64,000 bases of DNA from Stappia indica (lineage in GTDB: Bacteria; Pseudomonadota; Alphaproteobacteria; Rhizobiales; Stappiaceae), in NCBI RefSeq assembly GCF_001696535.1, contig NZ_MBQE01000001.1, positions 1,488,001-1,552,000 of the forward strand. Reading direction: 5' to 3'. Under the pieces are notes generated by a model, which ran no database searches, was not told the origin of the DNA, and saw only the letters and a program-made list of their open reading frames with translations. The number at the start of each line of letters is the position of its first letter. Within the stretch, counting starts at the first letter, position 1. Made by a program: the position numbers and the translations under genes. Positions 8,617-16,930 of this stretch are shown here, in pieces.

Positions 8617-9365
8617 TGACGGCACTGTTCGACCACCATGGCGGACAGGGACCTGACGGGGCGGCGGTTGCCGCCCCGAAGGGCCCGACCCCGCGCCTGC
8701 CGCTCAGCACCGTGTCGGTGCGCAACCGGCATGCGAATATCGAGCTCAGCAGCGCGCGGCCGATGAGCGATGCGGAGGCGCTTCGCCTGACTGCGGCAAG
8801 CCTGGACCTGTTCAACGAGGTGCTTGCCTCGGATGCGGGCCGTGCGATGCTGTTCCGCTTCGAACCGCGCGACCTGATCGAGCGCGACGCCCATGTGGTG
8901 TGCGCCCGCGACGGGATGCGTGTTGTCGGGACGATGCACTTCCACCGCGATGATCGGGACCGTCTTGTCCTGCGAGGCGCGGTGGTTCATCCGGACTATG
9001 CGGGGCTGAAGATCGCCAGCGCGATGGGGGCCCTTGGCATGCTGCACGACTTCGTTGCCAATGGCGAGGTGCGGGAGATCTGCCTTGCCGTCCGGCAGAC
9101 GGGAAGCGGGCGGCTGAACGAGGCCTCCCGGATTAGCTTCTCGCGTTTGGGTTTTCTGCTGGAGACCCAGACGGGCCGCACCGCCCTGACCGGGACGTTC
9201 CGGGACCGGCATCTTCTGGACAGCTGCGAGCAGGATGCCGATGGAATGCCCTTCATCCGCTATCGGCAGATGACTGCCGGGCCGGAGATCCTGCCGAGGG
9301 CGCGGGCCTTCCTTGCGGCCTGGTCGGAGGCAATGCTCCCGGTGACTGCCGGCAGGCGGTCGTAA
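8616..9365 (+). CDS. GNAT-like N-acetyltransferase domain protein
   Basis: 249 residues starting at the ATG that overlaps the preceding stop. The middle (about 85-170) looks like a GNAT fold: strands VVGTMHFHRD and LVLRGAVVHPDY, followed by the helix GLKIASAMGALGMLHDFV, which sits where GNAT enzymes have the acetyl-CoA pyrophosphate-binding motif A, though the usual Q/R-x-x-G-x-G/A is only partly kept. The first ~40 residues are low complexity. Substrate unknown. The coupling with the zinc-ribbon gene suggests they act together in the island. An inverted repeat lies 20 bases after the stop. Confidence 0.55.
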   Translation: MTALFDHHGGQGPDGAAVAAPKGPTPRLPLSTVSVRNRHANIELSSARPMSDAEALRLTAASLDLFNEVLASDAGRAMLFRFEPRDLIERDAHVVCARDGMRVVGTMHFHRDDRDRLVLRGAVVHPDYAGLKIASAMGALGMLHDFVANGEVREICLAVRQTGSGRLNEASRISFSRLGFLLETQTGRTALTGTFRDRHLLDSCEQDADGMPFIRYRQMTAGPEILPRARAFLAAWSEAMLPVTAGRRS

Positions 9366-9385
9366 GGAGCATCGATGATTTTGAT

Positions 9386-9410
9386 CCGCGCGGGGCTTGA
9401 ACCCGCGCGG
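9386..9410. repeat. Perfect 9-bp inverted repeat after the GNAT-like gene
   Basis: CCGCGCGGG at 9386-9394 pairs with CCCGCGCGG at 9402-9410 around a 7-base loop. No T-run follows on the plus strand, so a simple intrinsic terminator is doubtful. On the minus strand the loop region reads GGGTTCAAGCCC, like the T-arm of a tRNA, but I cannot fold a whole tRNA around it. Confidence 0.6.
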
Positions 9411-9925
9411 GCCATCCCCAGATCAAGTGTATTCCCTCCATCGACAGTCTGGCATCGCCCGTCTTGTGCAAAGGCGCATTGCAGCGCTGCGCAAGCTGGG
9501 CTTGGCGCCCGCCGGGATACCTGAGCCGCCGAGCGCAGCTCAAGGGGACGGATCTCTTCGAACAAGACGATCCAGCGCTCCACCAAGGCTGGCCTGAGGC
9601 ACGACATCCGCCCGGTCCAGTGAGCGCACCGCCACCGCCTTGGGCCACCCGACTGCCTTGGCGGGCTTGCCGGATGTCCGGCTTGGGTCCTGCCCGCGCT
9701 GCCAGTTGCGCCGGGCGCGCCTGAACACTCTCCCACTTCGATCATCCTCCCGCTTTGTCTTCCCCGTCCTCGCTCTTCCTGCCTCCGCCGGCCGGCCTCG
9801 TCTCGTCTCATCTCATCTCGCCACGTGACGTTGCCGGTTTATCGTCCGGCAGTTGGCCCGGAGTGCGGGACCCGCCGCAAGGCCCAGCCGTCTTGCGGCC
9901 TTCTCCAGCCACAAGGAGATCTGCC
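9411..9925. other. GC-rich intergenic stretch, no supported gene
   Basis: About 500 bases with overlapping open frames on both strands, all arginine/proline-rich and without a ribosome site or motif. The last 20 bases supply the AAGGAG site of the next gene. Several leaders in this block share this style: long, GC-rich, ending in a strong AGGAG. Confidence 0.5.
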
Positions 9926-11131
9926 ATGCCGTCGCCGGCCGACGTCCGATTCCAGCAGAACCGCTTCGATCTCAAGGGGCGCACTGTCCTGCGCGAGCAT
10001 CTCACCGAGATCCTGCTAATGCCCCCGTCCTGCGCGACGATGATGCTCACCTACTACGGGCTGTCCGTGACCATGGGCGAGACCGGCGCGACTTTTGTCC
10101 AGAAGGGGCAGGCCCTGGCGGTGGCGCTGTCGATCGGGGTCTTCGCCTGGCTCGGCTGGTTCTATCTGTTCGGTCTGATCTACCGGCTGCGCGGCACCCG
10201 TCTTGCCGTGGCGTTGTCGGCTGCCAGCCTCTATGTCGGAACGCTCGCGGCAATCGACGCCCCCTTCAACATGATGGCGATTGCCGGCGGCACCGCCGTG
10301 CAGATGTCGCTCGACGATGTCACCGCCAGTGCCGAACGGCGCAAGGACGAGATCTTCGCGAACTCGCTTGCCGCACAGCGCCTGTTGCCGGCCATTCGCG
10401 CCCAGGCACAGCGCTTCGCCGCCCTGCAGCAGAGCGAGATCGATCATGGCACCCAGTCGGGGCGCCCCAAGCCCGGCAAGGTGTCGGACGCCCTGGGGCA
10501 GGTGGCGGGCCTGCTGAACAGCCTTGCCGATGACATCGGCAAGGGCGTCGAGGCTTCGCGCGCCTTGCAAGGCGAACTCGGCCGGCACTTCGCCGAGTTG
10601 AAGGCCCAGACCTATCGTCCGGGTCCGATCCGCCCCCGGGTCGAGGCGGCGGTTGTTGCCGCCGAGCGCATCGACGACCTGCTCGTGCAGATGGCCCAGC
10701 ACGACTACGGCGTGTCGATCGCGGCAACGCTCAAGAGCCTGGCAACGCTCTTCCCCGCCTCCACGCAGGCCGGCACCGGGTTCCAGCAGGTGCAGAACGA
10801 CGAGGTGCGCGCGATCTCGGAGATGGTGAAGCCGGTTGCCGAGGCGCTTCAGGCAGGTCTGTCCAGCCTTGCGACGGTCAAGAGCGAGCCGGCCACCCGC
10901 AAGCGCCCGCAGGGGCCGCATGAGGCGGTGCGCACCTACTGGCGCGCCCTGTTGCCCGAGTGGGCGGCGGCGCTGTTCATCGATCTCGCCCCGGCGATCC
11001 TGCTGATCATCCTCATCAGCGCCTGGCGCGAACACGATCACCTGCCTGCCGGGCACGCAGCCTCGCAAGCGGCGGGCACGTCCCGTGCCGGGGATGCCGA
11101 ACAGGGCTCTCCCTCTGCCAGACGTGCATGA
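9926..11131 (+). CDS. Integral membrane protein with cytoplasmic or periplasmic coiled-coil region
   Basis: 401 residues from ATG 9926 (AAGGAG nine bases upstream). Three hydrophobic segments lie near the N-terminus (about 30-50, 60-80, 95-120). A long soluble, helix-rich middle follows (about 130-355), then one further membrane helix near 365-385 (FIDLAPAILLIILISAW). The last helix and its lead-in resemble DUF4407-like membrane proteins, but I am not certain. No catalytic motif seen. It sits early in the island cluster that contains a VirD4-like ATPase, so a structural or scaffold role in a membrane complex is possible; this is inference. Confidence 0.65.
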   Translation: MPSPADVRFQQNRFDLKGRTVLREHLTEILLMPPSCATMMLTYYGLSVTMGETGATFVQKGQALAVALSIGVFAWLGWFYLFGLIYRLRGTRLAVALSAASLYVGTLAAIDAPFNMMAIAGGTAVQMSLDDVTASAERRKDEIFANSLAAQRLLPAIRAQAQRFAALQQSEIDHGTQSGRPKPGKVSDALGQVAGLLNSLADDIGKGVEASRALQGELGRHFAELKAQTYRPGPIRPRVEAAVVAAERIDDLLVQMAQHDYGVSIAATLKSLATLFPASTQAGTGFQQVQNDEVRAISEMVKPVAEALQAGLSSLATVKSEPATRKRPQGPHEAVRTYWRALLPEWAAALFIDLAPAILLIILISAWREHDHLPAGHAASQAAGTSRAGDAEQGSPSARRA

Positions 11132-11291
11132 GGGCAGGACGGGCAGCGTGTCGGGTCAATCGACCCGGACCGGCGCCCCTGTTGCGTCGTGTCTCTTGGG
11201 GCTCCCCGCTGCACCGCTCCGGCGTCGACGCCAGTCCCCCCCGAACGCCCCTCCCAAACTCGACGTCCCGCATCCTGCGAAGGAGATTCCC

Positions 11292-12083
11292 ATGACCCGC
11301 ATTCTCGGTCTCGGCCTTGCCGGTATCTTCGCCTTCACGGTCATCACCGGCATTGCCGCTCTCATCGCCCATGACTTTGTCGGCGCACATGGCATGGCAC
11401 GTCTGTGGGACAGGCTGGCCGTCACCGGCACCCCAGCGGTCGCGGCCGCATCAGCGATCCCGCAGCCGTCCAGGCCGGTTCGCCGCGCCGACAACGCGAA
11501 TCCCGACAAAGGGCCGTCTCTGGGCGCTACTGACCGCTCCGAGCAGGATCATGCAGGAAGCCTTGGCGGTATCGACATGGGCGGCGGCCTTCCGCTGTAT
11601 CGCGGCGGCAAGGATGGCATCCGCAGCGGCGGTATCCCCCTGCCTCGAGAGGCGCCTGGCCGTACCGAGCGGAGCGGCGACACCCGCCCTGACCGGCAGG
11701 CGAATGACACGGGGAAGGCGCAGACCTCTTCGCAGGGCAGCGGTGATGCAGGCTTCCGCCCCTCCAAGGAGCTGCACTTCTTCGAACGGGTGCCCGTCAA
11801 GGGCACGAACCTGGCGATCATCACCGGCGGTGCCTATGCCGACGTTGCGGCGGTCGAGGCGAACCGGCCTGCGAGCCAGTGGTGCTACCTCACGCTTGAG
11901 CCCAAGGCAGGCGTTGCCCCGCACATCCATCTCGGCAGCCAGTCCGGGACGCGGGCACCTGTTCTCACGCCTCCGCAGGTCTTCGACAAGGCGGTCTTGG
12001 CAAAACATCGCCTCGACCCCGGCCGGCTCTCTCGCCTGGCCCGCTCCCACTGCCGTTTCGATCGCCTCGCGCCGCTCGGCTGA
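11292..12083 (+). CDS. Predicted secreted or membrane-anchored hypothetical protein
   Basis: 263 residues from ATG 11292 with AAGGAG upstream. Residues 1-28 form a hydrophobic anchor or uncleaved signal (LGLAGIFAFTVITGIAALIA). A disordered, Gly/Pro/Arg-rich linker covers about 45-150. A compact C-terminal domain (about 155-263) includes ELHFFERVPVKGTNLAIITG, two Cys (QWCYLTL and SHCRF) and PHIHLG. The two cysteines could form a disulfide outside the cytoplasm. Function is not recognised. The bitopic layout fits a component exposed to the periplasm within the membrane cluster of this island. Confidence 0.6.
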   Translation: MTRILGLGLAGIFAFTVITGIAALIAHDFVGAHGMARLWDRLAVTGTPAVAAASAIPQPSRPVRRADNANPDKGPSLGATDRSEQDHAGSLGGIDMGGGLPLYRGGKDGIRSGGIPLPREAPGRTERSGDTRPDRQANDTGKAQTSSQGSGDAGFRPSKELHFFERVPVKGTNLAIITGGAYADVAAVEANRPASQWCYLTLEPKAGVAPHIHLGSQSGTRAPVLTPPQVFDKAVLAKHRLDPGRLSRLARSHCRFDRLAPLG

Positions 12084-12196
12084 CGCTGCACCGGCGGGAA
12101 GCCCTCCCGAGGGCGCCGCAAGCGGTCACTCGCCAAAGGCGCCACTGCGCGCGCCGACCCTCTCCCCCTCCCAACCGACCTGAACAGGAGACAGGA

Positions 12197-12829
12197 ATGA
12201 TCCCGAATATCTTGACGGATGTCGTGCCTCGGGCGCTGCTTGCCGGGGGCCTCGCCTGGGGCGCGGTCAACTACGTGCTGATCGGCCCGAAGCTGGCGGA
12301 GCGGGTCGCGGCCGCCGATCATATGCCGGCCTGCACCGCGAATGTGGCGGCGCTGGCGGCACGGGCGGGTGAGGAACAGCTCGCCGCGCTGCCGCTGCCG
12401 CAGGTGGATTTTGAGGCAGAGCAACTTCTCACCCAGGCTGAACGTATCGTCCGTAGCCCGATACTGGACTGGGCCTATGGTGCCGCCAACAGCGGCCCGG
12501 GCGGTCTTGGCTCTGTCTTCGACTTCGACCCGCGCCAGCAGGTCGCGGATGCGCGCCGCGCTTACGAGCGCAGCAAGCAGGCGGCGATGGAGACCTGGCA
12601 GCGCTCGCGCGATCAGGTGCTGGCACGCACGGCGAGCCGGCTCGCCGCCTCGGACGACATCTGCGGCTGTATCGCCGATGTGGCCATTGCCGAGACGCGG
12701 ATGGACTGGGCGCTCTATACCGGCAGCCTGACGCTCTATCGCCCGGCCTCCATCGACGGGTTTGCCGGCCGCATGGCGCAGGCCGCACGCTCCGGGTCTT
12801 GCGAACGGCAGGCGGGAGGTGCGTCGTGA
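12197..12829 (+). CDS. Membrane-anchored hypothetical protein
   Basis: 210 residues from ATG 12197, ribosome site AGGAG. An N-terminal hydrophobic segment (about 10-32) is followed by a soluble domain with helical content and three conserved-looking cysteines (PACTAN, then DICGCIADVAIAETRMDWALYTG near 155-180). The spacing suggests disulfides in the periplasm. The stop overlaps the GTG start of the next gene (GTGA), so translation is coupled. Function unknown; consistent membership in the same tightly packed cluster is the main clue. Confidence 0.6.
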   Translation: MIPNILTDVVPRALLAGGLAWGAVNYVLIGPKLAERVAAADHMPACTANVAALAARAGEEQLAALPLPQVDFEAEQLLTQAERIVRSPILDWAYGAANSGPGGLGSVFDFDPRQQVADARRAYERSKQAAMETWQRSRDQVLARTASRLAASDDICGCIADVAIAETRMDWALYTGSLTLYRPASIDGFAGRMAQAARSGSCERQAGGAS

Positions 12830-13302
12830 CCAACCGCCTTCACGTCCACCGCGACACTCCCAAAACACCTGGCAGCACGCCGGCCGATGGCTCCAATCTT
12901 GAGCGTGCCGGGGAGACGGTGCGCTTTGCCGGCGGCGGCTTCCTCGTCACCGACCGGATCCTGCGCACGCCGCGCAAGAGCTATGTGCTGGAGCGCATCG
13001 AATACATCTCGGTCGAGCGGCCACTCGCTCTGTTCCTGCTGCCGCCGGCCCTGGGGCTGGCGGGCTTTGCGGTGGCCTTCCACCGCTATCTGTGGCCGGC
13101 GGAGCTTGTCTTCGTCGGCGCCTTCGGGATTGCGGCGCTGATCGCGTCGCTGACCGTGGGCACCCTCAAGGTGCACAGCCTTGCCCTGAGGGATCAGGAG
13201 GTCGCCTCGAATATCGGCCTGATCACCACGCTGCGCCGTGTGCGGCAGGCGGTGGAGATGGCGATGGCCGCGCGCGGCGAGCGCCGGGAGGACGGGGCAT
13301 GA
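12826..13302 (+). CDS. Two-helix membrane protein with N-terminal PH-like (DUF6232-like) domain
   Basis: 158 residues from GTG 12826, which overlaps the previous stop by four bases. An N-terminal beta-rich part contains GGFLVTDRILRTPRKSYVLE and RIEYISVERP, the style of small bacterial PH-like domains (DUF6232-like). Two membrane helices follow (about 60-80 and 87-108), then a short helical tail with LRDQEVASNIGLITTLRRV. The family assignment is tentative and from memory. It overlaps the next gene by ATGA. The string of four-base overlaps from 12826 to 13688 shows a single translational unit ending in the coupling ATPase. Confidence 0.6.
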   Translation: MTNRLHVHRDTPKTPGSTPADGSNLERAGETVRFAGGGFLVTDRILRTPRKSYVLERIEYISVERPLALFLLPPALGLAGFAVAFHRYLWPAELVFVGAFGIAALIASLTVGTLKVHSLALRDQEVASNIGLITTLRRVRQAVEMAMAARGERREDGA

Positions 13303-13688
13303 GACGGCCCACACCGACCACGTCCGGCACCGCCCGCACGCAAGGCAACCATGCCAGAGACCGGATGCCCGGCGATCCCACTGTATCCGTCCGCGATGCC
13401 AGCCTCGGTGAGACGACCGGGTTCAACGCCCGCATGGTGGCGGCGGTGATCTATGGCGGCTGCGCCTGGGCGATCTGGCCGACCAGCCCGCAATGGTGGG
13501 GGCTGGCCATCACCAGCACGCTGTTCGGCATGGGGTCGCTCGCCTCGCTGATCGCCGCTCTTGGAAGCCTGCGCGCTTCCTGGCAGCGCCGGCGTGTGGT
13601 CCACCGCTTCCTCGTACAGGGCACGCCGCAAAAGGCGGCCCCGCTTGCCGATCACGAGACGTTGCGCAAGGCGGGGATGCTCGAATGA
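13299..13688 (+). CDS. Small two-helix membrane protein
   Basis: 129 residues from ATG 13299 (ATGA overlap with the previous stop). The first ~45 residues are polar. Two hydrophobic segments follow at about 46-63 (ARMVAAVIYGGCAWAIW) and 70-92 (GLAITSTLFGMGSLASLIAAL), then a basic tail with RRRVVHRFLVQGTPQK. No homology recognised. It directly overlaps the VirD4-like gene, so it may anchor or assist that ATPase; that is inference from position only. Confidence 0.6.
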   Translation: MRRPTPTTSGTARTQGNHARDRMPGDPTVSVRDASLGETTGFNARMVAAVIYGGCAWAIWPTSPQWWGLAITSTLFGMGSLASLIAALGSLRASWQRRRVVHRFLVQGTPQKAAPLADHETLRKAGMLE

Positions 13689-15208
13689 CCATGCCGTTCC
13701 ACCATCGTCCGCCGCATTGGGCGGGATCCGATCTCTCGCGTGGCCTGCGTCGCTGGATCAGGCACCAAAAACGGCAATATCGGCGCTGGTTGAAGCGCGG
13801 GGCGCCGCCGCACTATCAGCCGGTGCCCGTTCCCGAGCACATGATCGGCCGCCGCATTCTCGGCCTGACCTTCGACGGCCGGCCGATCTTCGAGCCGAAG
13901 ACTGCCGGCTCCTCGCTGACGCTGGCCGCCGCCGGTGGCGGCAAGACCACCTGCGTCTCGGTGCCGGCCCTGATGTCGATGCTCACTGACACCTCCAGGG
14001 CGGTGTTCACCTCGGACAGCAAGGACGGCGAGATCGCGGCGCAGGTCGCCGGGATGTGCCGCAAGCACGGGCGGCTCTTTGCCGTCGTCGACGAGTTCGC
14101 CGTGCTCGGGGAGGACAACCCCGCACGGATCACCCTCAACCCGTTCGGCGCGGCGGTCCATGCGCTGAAGGTCGATCCCGAGCAGTTGCCCTTCGTCATC
14201 GCCAACATCGTCCACGCCCTGATCGAGGAGCCGGCGGACGACCAGAAGAACTTTTATTGGCGGGAAGCTCCCCGGGAGATCCTGACGCTTGGCATCCTCA
14301 TCCTGCTGGAGCTCAACCCGCGCCGGTGCTTTCCAGGCGCGCTCACCGCGCTGCTCGCCGATCCGGACACATGGGCACGGGCCTTGCGCGAGGCCGCCGA
14401 CAGTCTCGATGCGAGCTTGAGCGCATCGGCCCGTCAGCTGCTGGAGATGAAGCAGGACAATCCCGAACACTATTCCCAGCACATGCGGGCGGCTCTCACC
14501 TCCCTGAAGATCTTTGCCACCGGTCCGCTCAAGAATGCCGGACGGTTGGCACAGGCCACTCATGCCGAGATGATCGAAAAAGGCGCGGTCGTCTGCTTCG
14601 TCAATCCGGCCCGCTTCACCGATCGGCTTGGCCCCTTCTACGCGCTCCACTTCCTTGCCCTGATGAACGCTCAGCTGCGTCACGGGGCGGGCAGGTCGGA
14701 GTTCATCTTGGACGAGTTCTGCAACGCACCGCTCAGGGATGCGCTCAACCGGGTGACCATCCAGCGGGCCTTCGGCGCCCGCTCGCACTTCATTGCCCAG
14801 TCGCGCCAGGACATCGTCCGCAAATACGGGGAGAAGGAGACCGCACTGCTGGAGGAGAACTGCTCGATCATCCAGTACCTCAAGTTCTCCAACTATGAGG
14901 AGGCGGAGCGCATCTCCAGGGCGATGGGCGAGACCATCGTCATCTCGCCGGGGCTTGGGCTTGCCAGCAATCAGAGCGGCTGGAACAGCAACTACTCGAC
15001 CGGTCAGGGCCGGGTGTTCACGGCCGACGAGTTGATGCGCCTGCCGCCCGACGAACAGATCCTGCAGGTCGACGGGGTCGGCTTCATCCACTGCCGCAAG
15101 TTCTACCAGAACCAGTTCGCGCCCTATTGCTTCGAGCTTGCCGCCAATCCGCTGGAGGGCGGCCGGCTGCCGCCGGACCCGCGCGTTGTCATCGCGAGGG
15201 ACGGGTGA
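13685..15208 (+). CDS. VirD4/TraG-family type IV coupling ATPase
   Basis: 507 residues from ATG 13685 (ATGA overlap). Walker A is AAAGGGKTTC at about 78-87. The region with AVFTSDSKDGEIAAQVAG matches the conserved 'SDxKGE' block of VirD4/TraG, and SEFILDEFCNAPLRDALN carries the acidic Walker B (about 338-355). FIAQSRQDIVRKYGE corresponds to the conserved 'xxxQSxxQL' block. Coupling proteins dock DNA-relaxase or protein substrates onto a type IV secretion channel. This one has no N-terminal membrane helices of its own; the two small membrane proteins encoded just upstream could supply them. No relaxase or VirB channel genes are visible in the window. Confidence 0.85.
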   Translation: MTMPFHHRPPHWAGSDLSRGLRRWIRHQKRQYRRWLKRGAPPHYQPVPVPEHMIGRRILGLTFDGRPIFEPKTAGSSLTLAAAGGGKTTCVSVPALMSMLTDTSRAVFTSDSKDGEIAAQVAGMCRKHGRLFAVVDEFAVLGEDNPARITLNPFGAAVHALKVDPEQLPFVIANIVHALIEEPADDQKNFYWREAPREILTLGILILLELNPRRCFPGALTALLADPDTWARALREAADSLDASLSASARQLLEMKQDNPEHYSQHMRAALTSLKIFATGPLKNAGRLAQATHAEMIEKGAVVCFVNPARFTDRLGPFYALHFLALMNAQLRHGAGRSEFILDEFCNAPLRDALNRVTIQRAFGARSHFIAQSRQDIVRKYGEKETALLEENCSIIQYLKFSNYEEAERISRAMGETIVISPGLGLASNQSGWNSNYSTGQGRVFTADELMRLPPDEQILQVDGVGFIHCRKFYQNQFAPYCFELAANPLEGGRLPPDPRVVIARDG

Positions 15209-15540
15209 TGCGCGGAACCGCTCCCGGGCGGCATACGCTGCCGCACTGTTGCGATCAGCAAGGCGCGTTGGCGCTTCGTTGCCCCGTCCCGGGAAGCACG
15301 GCGGGCACGGCACGCGCAGGACACGGACCCGGCGACCGGGCGGACCGACCGAGCCGTTCCCGCATTACCAGAGCCGCTTCACGCAGCCGCGCGCCACGGC
15401 CTGGCCTCGCCGACACGCATTGCATGCCGAATGCACGCCCGGTGCACGCCCAGCAACAGCCCACGCGACCGGCGGGCGCGCCCGCACGTGCCGACACCCC
15501 CAACACCTCCCGTCCACCCTCGCAAGATGGAGACACGCCC
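15209..15540. other. GC-rich leader between the coupling ATPase and the next gene
   Basis: About 330 bases. The frame of the following gene is open through it, with a possible ATG at 15208 (TGATG overlap). However, the extra ~110 residues are Arg/Pro/Ala-rich and without structure, whereas a GGAG site precedes ATG 15541. I treat it as untranslated leader. Confidence 0.5.
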
Positions 15541-15849
15541 ATGAGCCCGCAATCCCCGCATCACCATGGCCGGCCCAGACCGCCGCGCCTGCTGCGTCCC
15601 GCCCACGCGCTCTGGCTGGTCGTTATCGGCCTCCTGTGGTGGGGCTACAGCACCCACGGCCTGCCGCACCTCCTGTGGTCCTACAGCTATGTGACATCCG
15701 GCGCGGACCGCTGGGACTGGAGTGCCCGGTACTACACGCAGTGCCGCTATATCGGCTTCCATGGCAGCGCAGCCTTGCTCAACCCCACGGACGGCCGCTG
15801 CCCGCTGATCGTCTTCCGGCGGGCGCAGCCCGTTGGGGGCACGCAATGA
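15541..15849 (+). CDS. Small single-pass membrane protein
   Basis: 102 residues from ATG 15541. Basic N-terminus, one membrane helix (about 22-42, LWLVVIGLLWWGYSTHGL), then a tryptophan- and tyrosine-rich segment (WSYSYVTSGADRWDWSARYY) and a C-terminal part with two Cys (QCRYIGF and GRCPLIVF). The cysteine pair would be outside the membrane if the basic end is cytoplasmic. No family recognised. It belongs to the membrane-protein set around the coupling ATPase. Confidence 0.6.
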   Translation: MSPQSPHHHGRPRPPRLLRPAHALWLVVIGLLWWGYSTHGLPHLLWSYSYVTSGADRWDWSARYYTQCRYIGFHGSAALLNPTDGRCPLIVFRRAQPVGGTQ

Positions 15850-15872
15850 GGCGGGCCGGTGAGACCAGGGGC

Positions 15873-16160
15873 TCAGTGCACCGACTTCCACCTGCGCGGA
15901 TGGCGGCATGGCAGGCGGAACCGCGCCACCAGGTCGCGGCGTACATCCGACTTCAGCACGCTCAGCACCTCCGCCTCGCTCACGATCCCGGCGGCGATCA
16001 TCGCATCGCAATGCGTGCGCGTGTCGATGTCCGGCTCGAACACCGCCACCTCGCGCCAAAAGGCATCGTAACCGAGCGGCTCGAGCCACTCCTCCACGTC
16101 ATTCCGATCTTCAAAAAACATCATCCGCACAGTGTGCCGGATCGTGTCGCCGAAACGCAA
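15873..16160 (-). CDS. Hypothetical protein, acidic
   Basis: 95 residues on the minus strand, the only gene in this orientation inside the block. It begins MRFGDTIRHTVRMMFFEDRND; a second possible start is the Met-Met about 12 residues later. The body (VEEWLEPLGYDAFWREVAVFEPDIDTR, then an ISO-type helix region with CDAMIAAGIVSEAEVLSVLK) is balanced and reads as genuine protein with short helices. No motif recognised. It faces the 170-residue gene at 16190 with only 29 bases between starts, so the two are divergent from one shared control region. Confidence 0.5.
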   Translation of the reverse strand: MRFGDTIRHTVRMMFFEDRNDVEEWLEPLGYDAFWREVAVFEPDIDTRTHCDAMIAAGIVSEAEVLSVLKSDVRRDLVARFRLPCRHPRRWKSVH

Positions 16161-16189
16161 ATTTGCCCTCGCGCTTCAGGAGAACAGCC

Positions 16190-16702
16190 ATGACCAGCAA
16201 GACGCCCCCGGAGCTGCCGCCGATCGAGGACGAGCTGCGCAATCAGTTCGAACTGGTGACCATGCGCCGCATGGCCGACGCGCTGAAGACCAGCGGACAC
16301 TGGGGGGAGCGCACGGCCATCGACCGGCAGGCCCGCGACAGCCGCAAGGAGGAAGAGCGGCTCTATACCGAGACCTATGACGAGCGGGTCGATGAGGCCC
16401 GCCGGCGGTTGATCGACGAGGCGGCAGGCAGGCCCCGCGACTTCAAGCCGGCCTGGACAGGCAAGGACCGCTTCTCGCGCGATGCGATCGAGCACGAGGC
16501 CCATCGTCAGGTCGAGGCCGCGCACGACAAGCGCATGCAGGAGATCGACCGGGAGGAACAGAGCCAGCTCGATGCGCTGATCCGCAAGGCGGCGCGGGAG
16601 ACGTCGCCCGGCAACTCGCCGCGCGAGACCTTCGCGCAGGCGAGCACCCGCTCTCCCGCCATGGAACGGCGCGGCGGCTGGGTTCGTCGGCGCGACAGCT
16701 AG
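16190..16702 (+). CDS. Highly charged helical hypothetical protein
   Basis: 170 residues from ATG 16190 with CAGGAG upstream. The sequence is almost entirely charged helix (DELRNQFELVTMRRMADALK, RQARDSRKEEERLYTETYDE, HEAHRQVEAAHDKRMQEIDR), ending in a Ser/Arg-rich tail. Such proteins often accompany mobilisation genes as accessory or DNA-binding factors, but nothing specific is recognised. It reads in the same direction as the block and precedes the palindrome at 16829. Confidence 0.6.
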   Translation: MTSKTPPELPPIEDELRNQFELVTMRRMADALKTSGHWGERTAIDRQARDSRKEEERLYTETYDERVDEARRRLIDEAAGRPRDFKPAWTGKDRFSRDAIEHEAHRQVEAAHDKRMQEIDREEQSQLDALIRKAARETSPGNSPRETFAQASTRSPAMERRGGWVRRRDS

Positions 16703-16828
16703 CACGGCACGTCGCGGCCGGCCCTGCCGTTTGGGGGCGGCCGGTCCGCGACGCGCTGCCTGTGCCGGCCAAGCCCCTGTTATCGCAAATAAAACGAAAG
16801 AATCTGTCGCGCGTAATCCTTGCTTCAA

Positions 16829-16846
16829 ATAGGACAATTGTCCTAT
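16829..16846. promoter_or_regulatory. Perfect 18-bp palindrome, probable operator
   Basis: ATAGGACAATTGTCCTAT is a perfect palindrome located 85 bases upstream of the 281-residue gene, in a locally AT-rich promoter-like stretch that breaks the GC-rich composition of the block. A dimeric repressor of the XRE type would be a natural ligand; no such repressor is encoded next to it. Confidence 0.7.
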
Positions 16847-16930
16847 GTTCCTGATATGTTCTTGCATATCAACAACCCAACACAGCAAAGGACGCCAAAG
16901 ACAGACAAACCCAACAGAAAGGACCAGGAC

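Noticed and set aside
15208-15540. A longer start at 15208 for the 102-residue membrane protein
   Set aside because: The extra residues are Arg/Pro-rich without structure, and a good ribosome site precedes ATG 15541.
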